NCBI GenBank assembly: GCA_018623785.1
Contig: JAAZVD010000119.1
Coordinates: 1 to 5,730, forward strand
DNA from: Bacteroidota bacterium
Lineage (GTDB): Bacteria; Bacteroidota; Rhodothermia; Rhodothermales; UBA10348
Direction of reading: 5' to 3'
Length of the DNA: 5,730 nucleotides
The translations under genes and the position numbers were made by a program. How positions within the stretch are numbered: position 1 is the stretch's first letter; every line of letters begins with the position of its first letter. The notes beneath the pieces are model-generated. The model made no database searches. It was not told where the DNA came from and saw only the letters and a program-made list of their open reading frames with translations. Shown here one piece after another: positions 1-5,730 of this stretch.

Positions 1-235
1 CAACAAGAACATGGTGCCCTATGACGACCAGAGTCCTTTTGTGACGAGCGGCATCCGCGTCGGAACGCCGGCCATGACCACGCGTGGTCTGGGGGCGGAC
101 GAGTTCCGGGAGATCGTTGCGCTTATAGATCAGGTCATAACTCACCCGACCGATGAAACGGTTATTGCGCGTGTCAGGGGATCCATCCACGAGATGACAG
201 CTCGTTTCCCGCTCTACGACTTTGTGACGGCCTGA
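1..235 (+). CDS. glyA: Serine hydroxymethyltransferase, C-terminal end (5' partial)
   Basis: This is the 3' end of a gene that begins before the window. The reading frame is open from base 2 (codons for N-K-N, then M at 11) to the TGA at 233-235, leaving about 77 residues of a protein that is usually about 420-430 long. The run SPFVTSGIRVGTPAMTTRG is the hallmark of the SHMT C-terminal domain, and the arginine in SGIR is the conserved residue that binds the substrate carboxylate. The following GADEFREIVALIDQVI helix is also typical. SHMT is a cytoplasmic PLP enzyme that converts serine and tetrahydrofolate to glycine and 5,10-methylene-tetrahydrofolate, feeding purine and thymidylate synthesis. 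The PLP lysine lies upstream and is not visible. The methionine at 11 is internal and should not be taken as the start. The next gene follows after 58 bases on the same strand, so co-transcription is possible. Confidence 0.95.
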   Translation, partial: NKNMVPYDDQSPFVTSGIRVGTPAMTTRGLGADEFREIVALIDQVITHPTDETVIARVRGSIHEMTARFPLYDFVTA

Positions 236-293
236 TCCGTAACCCATCGAAACATCTCCGCCGCCGCCTCGCCCTCCACACATTCTGAATGCC

Positions 294-869
294 ATGTCCA
301 GCATGTCTTCTGCCACGTACGACGAGTTGGTTGATTTGGGTCGTCAACTCTACGAGATGGCACTTGTCCGGAGCGAGCAGGAGGACATCACCGACCCACG
401 CGGACAACCCATCGGGTGGCTGCTGGATACCCGTATCCCGATGCTTAGTGGCACCGTCATGCCCGAAGTGGGGCGTCTCCTGGGGGAGCGTCTTCGGGCA
501 AAAGGAATTGACCAGGTAACCGGATTCGGCTTTGGCGCCTATGCGTTGGTCTCGGCCGTCGTCGCCACAGCGTCCAGCCCACCGTTCATGGGCGGCTTCG
601 TGCGAGAACAACGTAAACCGCACGGCCGCCGCCGGTTGGTCGAAGGACCCCTCAAGCGGGGTCGGCCGGTCGTGCTTTTGGATGATATCCTGAACAGTGG
701 TCGCTCGGCATGGAAAGCTGTGGAGCTCCTCAGGCAGGATGGCTTTGAGGTCGCCGGCCTAATGACCCTGTTTCATTTTACCTGGAGCGGGGGAAAGCAG
801 CGTCTTGAACAGCAAGGTCTATGGGTGGACTCGCTGCTGGATTTGAACCTTCGGGAGAACGAGCGTTAA
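294..869 (+). CDS. Orotate-phosphoribosyltransferase-like protein (PRTase fold)
   Basis: A 191-residue cytoplasmic protein with the layout of a type I phosphoribosyltransferase closest to PyrE. Residues 42-70 form the N-terminal part (WLLDTR, then an amphipathic helix). Residues 77-91 (GFGFGAYALVSAVVA) match the segment that binds pyrophosphate. Residues 102-118 (FVREQRKPHGRRRLVEG) match the flexible catalytic loop. Residues 126-138 (VVLLDDILNSGRS) form the PRPP-binding loop with its paired acidic residues D130-D131. Compared with the enterobacterial OPRT loop RKEAKDHG, the first Arg (R104), second Lys (K108) and His (H110) are kept, but the lysine after the Arg is Glu105. The PRPP loop also has Asn134 where Thr, Ser or Ala is usual. 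It could be a divergent PyrE, or a PRTase with another base substrate or a regulatory role. The start at 294 has no Shine-Dalgarno sequence, and a second ATG lies at 303 (MSS-MSS), so the start is uncertain by 3 residues. tatC follows after 30 bases. Confidence 0.8.
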   Translation: MSSMSSATYDELVDLGRQLYEMALVRSEQEDITDPRGQPIGWLLDTRIPMLSGTVMPEVGRLLGERLRAKGIDQVTGFGFGAYALVSAVVATASSPPFMGGFVREQRKPHGRRRLVEGPLKRGRPVVLLDDILNSGRSAWKAVELLRQDGFEVAGLMTLFHFTWSGGKQRLEQQGLWVDSLLDLNLRENER

Positions 870-899
870 ACCGCCGCAGTTACGTCGCCGCCCGTTCCC

Positions 900-1775
900 A
901 TGATTTCATTTCTACGAAGAAAAAAGAAGGCTGCCTCCAGCGTAGACACTCCGCGGCCGGGTGATGTCGCCGCTGGATCCGACGCCATTTCATCCGATGG
1001 GGAGATGGAAATGGGCTTTCTTGACCACCTTGAGGAGCTTCGGTGGACACTCTTCAAAGGCTTTGGCGGTGTTATTGCTTTTACCGCCGTAGCAGCCATT
1101 TATCGTCGCTGGGTTATCGAGAATATCCTCTTGGGTCCGAAGAAACCGGATTTTATCAGCTATCGGATCTTTGGTGTCGAGACGACTGATTTCGTGCTGC
1201 AGAATCGTACCGTTACGGGGCAGTTTTTCACGGACTGGGGCACAGCGCTGGTCGTGGGCGCCATCATTGGCAGCCCGGTGTTTGTGTATTACCTCTGGAA
1301 GTTTATCGAGCCAGGCCTTTACCCCACAGAAAAAAAAGGCCTGCGGTTTGCTGCCGTGTTTGCCTCGTTCTTTTTTCTGCTCGGTATCTGCTTCGGGTAT
1401 TTCGTGATCACGCCACTGGCGCTGCAGTTTTTTGCGCAGTACTCAATTTCGCCAGAGATCCTGAACGAGTTCGATATCACCAAGTATTTCGAGATGGTGA
1501 CTTTCTGGTCGTTTGGCACGGGCATCCTGTTTGAACTACCCGTCGTAATCTATTTCTTGGCCAAACTCGGTATAGCCACGCCCGATGGGCTGCGGAGGGC
1601 CCGTAAGTATGCCCTCATTGTCTGTCTCGTGTTGGGGGCCTTTTTTACACCGCCCGATCCAATCAGTCAGGTTCTGGTAGCTACGCCACTGTTGCTGCTC
1701 TATGAAGCGTCCATCGGTGTGGCCGGTGTTGTGGAGCGTCGGCGTAAGAAGGCACTGGAAAAGGCCTTGGCCTGA
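900..1775 (+). CDS. tatC: Sec-independent (twin-arginine) protein translocase subunit TatC
   Basis: An integral inner-membrane protein of 291 residues. It is the receptor of the Tat pathway, which binds twin-arginine signal peptides and, with TatA/TatB-type partners (none in this window), moves folded proteins to the periplasm. The signature FLDHLEELR is at residues 40-48, with E46 and R48 equivalent to E. coli E15 and R17. E144 in GLYPTEKK corresponds to E103, E212 in FELP to E170, D253 in TPPDPISQ to D211, and E269 to E227. Predicted membrane segments lie near 52-68, 113-134, 148-172, 199-222, 236-249 and 257-276, the six expected. The first periplasmic loop (LGPKKPDF...LQNRTVTGQF) is the longer Bacteroidota type. 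The first about 37 residues are a basic, then acidic, low-complexity tail not needed by the family. The ATGs at 1005 or 1011 would give a more standard length, but 900 fits the close spacing to the upstream gene. No Shine-Dalgarno sequence is visible. Confidence 0.97.
   Translation: MISFLRRKKKAASSVDTPRPGDVAAGSDAISSDGEMEMGFLDHLEELRWTLFKGFGGVIAFTAVAAIYRRWVIENILLGPKKPDFISYRIFGVETTDFVLQNRTVTGQFFTDWGTALVVGAIIGSPVFVYYLWKFIEPGLYPTEKKGLRFAAVFASFFFLLGICFGYFVITPLALQFFAQYSISPEILNEFDITKYFEMVTFWSFGTGILFELPVVIYFLAKLGIATPDGLRRARKYALIVCLVLGAFFTPPDPISQVLVATPLLLLYEASIGVAGVVERRRKKALEKALA
1312..1343 (+). repeat. 9-bp inverted repeat enclosing an A8 tract, inside tatC
   Basis: CAGGCCTTT (1312-1320) is matched perfectly by AAAGGCCTG (1335-1343) across a 14-base loop. 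The right half overlaps a run of eight adenines (1330-1337) that encodes E-K-K in the conserved YPTEKKG loop of TatC. This is seen directly. A purely coding explanation is sufficient, since the amino acids are conserved in the family. Confidence 0.6.
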
Positions 1776-1900
1776 CCTTTGCAGGCGATACTGCCCTATG
1801 CCTGTCATCTGGCTAGGGCAATTTCCGGCTTTGCTCGAACCATCCAAGCGGCCATCGCGTCGAATCCCTCTCACGCGCTCTCATCTGCCCGCGGATTCCC
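1776..1900 (+). other. Intergenic region between tatC and the S41 protease
   Basis: A 125-base non-coding gap, the only place in the plus-strand block with room for a promoter. It contains the hairpin described separately, followed by a pyrimidine-rich stretch (about 1861-1900) leading directly into the protease ATG. I looked for a sigma-70 -35/-10 pair and for the Bacteroidota TTTG / TAnnTTTG pattern and found no convincing match. No Shine-Dalgarno sequence precedes the start. Nothing else is recognisable. Confidence 0.5.
1792..1820 (+). terminator. Candidate hairpin terminator after tatC
   Basis: Sixteen bases after the tatC stop, TGCCCTA (1792-1798) and GCC (1800-1802) pair with GGC (1811-1813) and TAGGGCA (1814-1820). 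This gives a 10-bp stem with one bulged T at 1799 and an 8-base loop. It is followed only by ATTTCC, so there is no proper U-run. It sits in the 125-base tatC-to-protease gap, the largest gap in the window, where a transcript end or a processing site would be expected. It may be a weak or factor-dependent terminator, or an mRNA-stabilising hairpin. Confidence 0.45.
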
Positions 1901-3535
1901 ATGCGTCGCCCTCTGGTTTCTTTTGCTTCCGTTCTGATCCTGGCTGTGCTTCTGTTGGCGTTTCGATCGGACGACGATCTGTTCGAACTCCGGAAGAACT
2001 TCGAAATCTTCGGCGCGCTCTATGAGGAGATTGCGACGGGCTATGTCAACGATGTACGCTCCGCGCCATTCATGCGGGCCGGTATCGAGGCCATGCTCTC
2101 CCAACTGGATCCATACACGCAGTACTATGATCAGGCTGACATGGTGGACTCGAGGCTCCTGCAACAACGTAACCTGGGCGGAGTGGGCATCTCGATTGGA
2201 TCCCGGGGTGGTCGCCTGGCGGTGTTGGCGCCCGACGGGGACGCGTCTGCCTACCGTACAGGTATCCGCCCGGGCGATGTCCTGCTTCAGATAGGAGAGT
2301 CGGCCACCGATGGCATGACGGTCGTCGAAGCCAATGAACTCCTGATCGGTCAACCGGGTACGGTTGTCAATGTCTTGGTGGAACGGCAGGGCGAAGCGGC
2401 TCCGCGTTCCTTTTCACTTCCACGGGTGCGTCCAAGTACCAATGACGTTTCCCGGTTTGGATGGCTCGGGCCGGACTCCACCGACGGTATTGCCTACGTC
2501 AAGCTCGAACAGTTCGGGGATCGCTCCGGTCGCGAGGTTAAGCGGGCCTTCCGCACGCTCAACCGTCGCGTTCCGCTCCGGGGGATGGTCCTAGATCTGC
2601 GTGGTAACCCCGGGGGTATCCTTGCTGAGGCCATCGAGCTTGTGTCCATCTTTGTGCCTAACGGCTCCCTGGTCGCCACCACGCGTTCGAGGGCCGACGA
2701 TTCCATCTTAGAGTATCGCACGGACGCCGAGCCCTATCTGCCGGATACGCCCCTCGTTATCCTGATGGATGAATACAGCGCATCGGCCAGTGAGATCACA
2801 GCCGGTGCATTGCAGGACATGGATCGTGCCGTCGTCCTTGGTCGCACTTCGTTGGGCAAGGGGTTGGTGCAGGTGTTCCGGCCGCTGCCACACAACGCTA
2901 CATTGAAACTGACCATTTCGCATTACTACCTGCCTTCCGGACGCACCATCCAGTCCACCCGCTACAGCAGCGCGGCCGCCACCGTAACCGTGCCCACGCT
3001 CCTCACCTTCACAACACCAGCCGGCCGTACGGTCCGGGGCGGCAGAGGGGTGGAACCTGACGTACCCGTGGATATGCCTGAGCCATCTCCGATGGAGACC
3101 GCCCTACGCCAGGAATCCGCTTTCTTCCTCTTTGCCAACCAATGGGTGGCGGAGCGGTGCGATGCGATGGCTGTGTGTACTGGTACGGACGAGGATATGC
3201 TGCGCGAATTCCGGCAATGGGTGGATCGGCAGGGCTTTGCGCTCACAACGGACCTAGACCTGCTGCTTGTTGAAATGCAGGCCGCGTCGCAGGATGCGGG
3301 GTTTGCAGAACTGACGAGTAATCTGCGGTCGCTGCAAACCGCTATCGAGCGCGCAAAGCAGCAGCAGCTCGAGGCCGAGTCGGAACGCTTCCTCTCCAAT
3401 CTGCGGCACGAGGTGCGGAGTCGGCTGCTGGCCAACCAGGATATGGTCAGGGCAGACTTGGAAGACGATGTATGGGTGCAGCAGGCGCTGGAGCTGATAT
3501 CCGACAGACGCACGCTAGCCGATATTCTCGGATAG
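1901..3535 (+). CDS. ctpA: S41-family C-terminal processing protease with PDZ domain
   Basis: A 544-residue serine protease of the CtpA/Prc type, which trims or degrades envelope proteins from their C-termini in the periplasm. Residues 5-21 form a hydrophobic helix after MRR. There is no clear AXA cleavage site and no lipobox cysteine, so a membrane anchor is more likely than a cleaved signal. DPYTQYY (70-76) is the usual motif of the N-terminal helical part. A PDZ domain spans about 92-165 (GGVGISIG...GIRPGDVLLQIGE) and would select substrate C-termini. The protease core follows, with LRGNPGG at 233-239 and SASASE at 293-298. Comparison with E. coli Prc (S452, K477, Q481) gives the catalytic triad S295, K320 and Q324, with the 25- and 4-residue spacings exactly preserved, so it should be active. 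A C-terminal region (about 395-544) is helical, rich in Glu and Gln, and carries C420 and C426, which could form a disulfide. The start is chosen because it gives the signal segment directly. The symbol is by family; prc is an alternative name. Confidence 0.95.
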   Translation: MRRPLVSFASVLILAVLLLAFRSDDDLFELRKNFEIFGALYEEIATGYVNDVRSAPFMRAGIEAMLSQLDPYTQYYDQADMVDSRLLQQRNLGGVGISIGSRGGRLAVLAPDGDASAYRTGIRPGDVLLQIGESATDGMTVVEANELLIGQPGTVVNVLVERQGEAAPRSFSLPRVRPSTNDVSRFGWLGPDSTDGIAYVKLEQFGDRSGREVKRAFRTLNRRVPLRGMVLDLRGNPGGILAEAIELVSIFVPNGSLVATTRSRADDSILEYRTDAEPYLPDTPLVILMDEYSASASEITAGALQDMDRAVVLGRTSLGKGLVQVFRPLPHNATLKLTISHYYLPSGRTIQSTRYSSAAATVTVPTLLTFTTPAGRTVRGGRGVEPDVPVDMPEPSPMETALRQESAFFLFANQWVAERCDAMAVCTGTDEDMLREFRQWVDRQGFALTTDLDLLLVEMQAASQDAGFAELTSNLRSLQTAIERAKQQQLEAESERFLSNLRHEVRSRLLANQDMVRADLEDDVWVQQALELISDRRTLADILG

Positions 3536-3554
3536 GACCGGTCCGGGAGGCGGG
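3536..3554. other. Convergent intergenic gap between protease and antiporter
   Basis: The stop codons of the two converging genes are separated by only 19 bases. The gap opens with a perfect 8-base palindrome, GACCGGTC (3536-3543). There is no stem with a U-run on either strand, so no intrinsic bidirectional terminator can be supported. Transcripts from both sides probably overlap at their 3' ends, or end by a factor-dependent route (inference). Confidence 0.5.
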
Positions 3555-5549
3555 TCACGGAGTAGGAGGCGGCACCCGGAAAAGGTCGGCGCACGCGGCA
3601 AATCGTTCAGCGCTTCCGATCATGACCAAGCGGTCGTTGGGTTCGACCACGAAATCCCCGGCAGGAGAGGCAATCATGCGCGTCCCGCGCCGAACGGCAA
3701 TGACCGTGAGTTGATGCGTCCGTCGGAGCGCGAGGTCTTGCAGTGTTTTCCCGACTGCCGGGGCGCCGGGGCGAACAGCCACGGCGCGCGTGTGCAGTCC
3801 GTCCTCGTCCAACCCTTGCAGCACCATCAAGTGGGCTTCCTGGATACTACCCCGCATCACGCCGTAGTCATGTTCACGCAGCAGCTTGACTTGTCGGTCG
3901 ATCTCTTCGCCGGGGATCATGTAAGCCCCAAGTACATGCGAGAAGATGCGAACGGTCGTTTCGAGTTCTTCCGGCACAATGATGTCGGCCCCGCGCTGTT
4001 GCAAGGATTCCGTCGAGCGAAGGTACCGTGTGCGAACCACGATCTGGACCGTCGGATTCATGAAACGGGCCTGTGAAATGATGCCGGGCGCCACAGCCGG
4101 ATCGTTCATGACAACCACCACCATCTTGGCTTTTCGAATACCCGCTGCTTCCAGGATGTGTGGGCGCAGGGCATCCCCCACGACATGGGGGATGCCCTGC
4201 GCCTTCATGGCATTAAGATGCGACGGGCTGAGCTCGACAACTGTAAAAGGAACACCCCGCTCAGCCAGTACCCGGGACAGGCGGCGCCCCGCTTCGCCGT
4301 AGCCGACAATGATGACGTGATCTTCCAGTCCGGACACTTTTTGGGGCGCTTCCTCTTCCTGCTTGCGCGCAAAGCGAGCCGCCAAACGAGGTGCATTGGT
4401 CACCTGAAAAGGGGTTATCAGCATCAGGAAAACAGCCGCTGCAATAAAGGTCTGCGACCCCGCATCACCCATACCCGCCGGAGAGAGTCCAACAGCCCGG
4501 CCGGCACGCTCCAACACGAACGAGAACTCGCCGATCTGGGCAAGCCCAATACTGGCCGCCACGGCAACCCGTGTCGGATAGCCAAGTACGGCTACGCCGG
4601 CCCAACTGGTAACCAGCTTTATGACAATGACCGCGATGGCAGTCCCACCCACCAGAAGCGGCTGACTCAGCAAGAAGGACAAATCTAGCAGCATGCCCAC
4701 GGATACGAAGAATACCGCATTGAATACTGTCTTCAGCGGCAGGATTTCACTGAGGGCCTGATCGGAAAACCGACTCTCACTTACGATCAGTCCCGCAAGG
4801 AATGCTCCCAGTGCCAGACTGACACCCATTATGGAGGAAATGGCGGCGGTTCCAAAGCAAATGGCGACCACGGTCAGCAGAAACAGCTCTTGCCGGTTGG
4901 TGCGGGCAATGGCCTCCAGCATCCATGGCACCCCCTTACGAGCCAACAACAGTACGGCAGCTATGAGGGCAACGGCCTTCAGGAGAACTGCCCCGATAGC
5001 TGCCGGGGTGGTTGCCTCGCCCGAGAGCAGTGGGATGAGCAGCACCATGAGTACAATGGCAAGATCCTGGAAAATCAGGATAGCCAGCGAAAGTTGGCCA
5101 TGCGGCGTATCGGTTTCGCCGCGTTCCGAGAGGAGACCAAGGACGATGGCTGTCGAACTGAGCGCCACCAAGCACCCCGTGTAGATAGCCGCATTCCAGT
5201 CCACATCCATCCAATACAAACCGATTGTCACTAGAAGCACGGTCAAAAAGACCTGTGTACCGCCGCCTACTACAATGGCTTTCCGGATCCTTGAGACTTT
5301 TTCCAGGCTGAACTCGATACCGATCGTGAACAGCAGGAGGATGACCCCAATCTCAGCCAGCATATCAACCAATTCCTGCTCCTGCACAAAGCCCAGGGCA
5401 TTGGGTCCGATAAGGACCCCTGCAATGAGGAATCCGGTGACCGGGGCCAGCTTCAGGCGATAGCAGGCGTAGGCCATCCCGACGCTGACAACAAAGAGCG
5501 CCACCACCTCGTTGAGCATGGGCAGGGAAACGGCAATAGTAGGCATCAT
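3555..5549 (-). CDS. Kef-like CPA2 cation:proton antiporter with TrkA-N and TrkA-C domains
   Basis: A 664-residue inner-membrane protein of the CPA2 family (Kef/YbaL-like), expected to exchange K+ or Na+ for H+ in pH or osmotic homeostasis. Residues about 10-390 form the multi-helix exchanger. CPA2 landmarks are ALSSTAIVLGLL (129-140), FQDLAIV (160-166, with the Q161-D162 pair), GVSLALGAFLAGLIVSES (242-258) and LAQIGEFSFVL (336-346). After a charged linker, a TrkA-N Rossmann domain (about 410-530) shows GYGEAG (416-421), acidic E439 after the second strand, and GDA (458-460), all expected for NAD(H) or nucleotide binding. A TrkA-C domain (about 570-656) ends the protein. Glutathione gating as in E. 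coli KefB/KefC cannot be inferred, and no KefF/KefG partner is present. The start ATG (5547-5549) overlaps the upstream amidase stop by four bases. A second ATG follows immediately. There is no Shine-Dalgarno sequence, so translational coupling is likely. The ion specificity is not readable. Confidence 0.95.
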   Translation of the reverse strand: MMPTIAVSLPMLNEVVALFVVSVGMAYACYRLKLAPVTGFLIAGVLIGPNALGFVQEQELVDMLAEIGVILLLFTIGIEFSLEKVSRIRKAIVVGGGTQVFLTVLLVTIGLYWMDVDWNAAIYTGCLVALSSTAIVLGLLSERGETDTPHGQLSLAILIFQDLAIVLMVLLIPLLSGEATTPAAIGAVLLKAVALIAAVLLLARKGVPWMLEAIARTNRQELFLLTVVAICFGTAAISSIMGVSLALGAFLAGLIVSESRFSDQALSEILPLKTVFNAVFFVSVGMLLDLSFLLSQPLLVGGTAIAVIVIKLVTSWAGVAVLGYPTRVAVAASIGLAQIGEFSFVLERAGRAVGLSPAGMGDAGSQTFIAAAVFLMLITPFQVTNAPRLAARFARKQEEEAPQKVSGLEDHVIIVGYGEAGRRLSRVLAERGVPFTVVELSPSHLNAMKAQGIPHVVGDALRPHILEAAGIRKAKMVVVVMNDPAVAPGIISQARFMNPTVQIVVRTRYLRSTESLQQRGADIIVPEELETTVRIFSHVLGAYMIPGEEIDRQVKLLREHDYGVMRGSIQEAHLMVLQGLDEDGLHTRAVAVRPGAPAVGKTLQDLALRRTHQLTVIAVRRGTRMIASPAGDFVVEPNDRLVMIGSAERFAACADLFRVPPPTP
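4163..4203 (-). repeat. Perfect 18-bp inverted repeat within the antiporter gene
   Basis: GGCGCAGGGCATCCCCCA (4163-4180) is followed by the 5-base spacer CGACA (4181-4185) and then by its exact reverse complement (4186-4203). The stem is GC-rich and would fold strongly in RNA of either strand. In the antiporter frame it covers residues 450-462 (Q-G-I-P-H-V-V-G-D-A-L-R and the Ala before). It is in codon register, so A450, Q451, G452, I453 and P454 have codons complementary to those of R462, L461, A460, D459 and G458, centred on V456. No U-run follows in either direction, so it is not a typical intrinsic terminator. Confidence 0.95.
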
Positions 5550-5730
5550 GGCGTGGTAGTCGGATACCCGGCAAGGGTCAGGATGGTATCGAGCAGGACG
5601 TGGGTTCCGTTCAGTATCTGCTCGTCCGAGGAGAACTCGTCTGGATGATGACTGATTCCACTACGACTTGGAATGAAGATCATGCCCGCGTCGTAGCAGC
5701 GCGAGAGGATGTGGGCATCGTGCCCGGCAC
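5546..5730 (-). CDS. M20-family Zn-dependent amidase (hydantoinase/carbamoylase type), C-terminal end (partial)
   Basis: The minus strand is open from the window edge to the TGA at 5546-5548, giving 60 complete C-terminal residues of a gene that starts beyond 5730. They begin AGHDA, then MIFIPSRSGISHHPDEF, and end in a TLAGYP helix. This is the C-terminal signature of the family of N-carbamoyl-L-amino-acid hydrolase, allantoate amidohydrolase and beta-ureidopropionase, normally about 400-430 residues long. The His in GHDA and the first His after GIS are 24 residues apart, the same spacing as H397 and H421 of yeast beta-alanine synthase. In the family the latter is a metal ligand. These cytoplasmic enzymes hydrolyse ureido or amide bonds in purine or pyrimidine breakdown or amino-acid salvage. 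The exact substrate cannot be told from this fragment. The stop overlaps the antiporter start as ATGA, which implies one operon with the amidase first. Confidence 0.88.
   Translation of the reverse strand, partial: AGHDAHILSRCYDAGMIFIPSRSGISHHPDEFSSDEQILNGTHVLLDTILTLAGYPTTTP

Noticed and set aside
258..273. CCG triplet repeat upstream of the PRTase gene
   Set aside because: Only three perfect units in a GC-rich region, too short to call a repeat or a regulatory element.
174..623. A 149-codon minus-strand open frame over the glyA end and the PRTase
   Set aside because: It spans two well-supported plus-strand genes and the gap between them, and no known motif is visible.
3536..3543. GACCGGTC palindrome as a bidirectional terminator
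   Set aside because: Eight bases with no loop and no U-run cannot form a terminator. It may simply be chance.
2962..3594. A 210-codon open frame on the minus strand, antisense to the protease gene
   Set aside because: Its product is a Ser/Arg-rich string without domains, and the plus-strand frame encodes a clear S41 protease with a complete catalytic triad. It is a shadow frame.
4158..4688. A 176-codon plus-strand open frame opposite the antiporter
   Set aside because: The composition is random-looking and it has no recognisable motif. The opposite strand encodes conserved antiporter and TrkA-N motifs throughout.
4758..4790. 7-bp inverted repeat CTGATCG / CGATCAG
   Set aside because: Short arms with a 19-base spacer inside coding sequence are expected by chance at this length.
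1..5730. Search for tRNA, rRNA, CRISPR, insertion sequence, prophage or defence genes
   Set aside because: Coding genes fill almost the whole window, and every gap is 125 bases or less. No repeat array, transposase, integrase or structured RNA signature was seen.

Overview
The window looks like an ordinary chromosomal segment from a moderately GC-rich member of the Bacteroidota in the broad sense, possibly the Rhodothermia (Salinibacter/Rhodothermus-like) branch. Three things point there. The TatC protein carries the Bacteroidota-type first periplasmic loop (LGPKKPDF, then LQNRTVTGQF). The S41 protease has the FTTPAGRTVRGGRGVEPD segment typical of C-terminal processing proteases in that phylum. 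None of the four translation starts visible here has a Shine-Dalgarno sequence, as is common in the phylum. The assignment is inferred from sequence memory, not from a search.

Layout: positions 1-3535 are read on the plus strand and 3555-5730 on the minus strand, and the two blocks converge on a 19-base gap. The plus block holds the 3' end of serine hydroxymethyltransferase (glyA, to 235), an orotate-phosphoribosyltransferase-like protein with altered active-site residues (294-869), the twin-arginine translocase core subunit TatC (900-1775), a hairpin that may end that transcript (1792-1820), and an S41 C-terminal processing protease with an N-terminal membrane anchor and PDZ domain (1901-3535). 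The minus block holds the 3' end of an M20-family hydantoinase/carbamoylase-type amidase (5546-5730), which is cut by the window edge. Its stop codon overlaps the start of a 664-residue Kef-like cation:proton antiporter with cytoplasmic TrkA-N and TrkA-C domains (3555-5549). No non-coding stretch is longer than 125 bases. There are no RNA genes, insertion sequences, CRISPR arrays or prophage pieces that I can see.

Functionally, the plus block combines one-carbon and nucleotide-type metabolism (SHMT, PRTase) with envelope functions (Tat export, periplasmic proteolysis). The minus block combines an amidase with ion and pH homeostasis. These are plausible housekeeping neighbours, and I see no evidence of a novel defence or mobile system. 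The most striking unexplained structure is a perfect 18-bp inverted repeat with a 5-base loop (4163-4203). It lies inside the antiporter gene, in codon register over the conserved nucleotide-binding GDA motif. The second most interesting item is the phosphoribosyltransferase, which looks like PyrE but has changes at a catalytic-loop lysine and in the PRPP loop.
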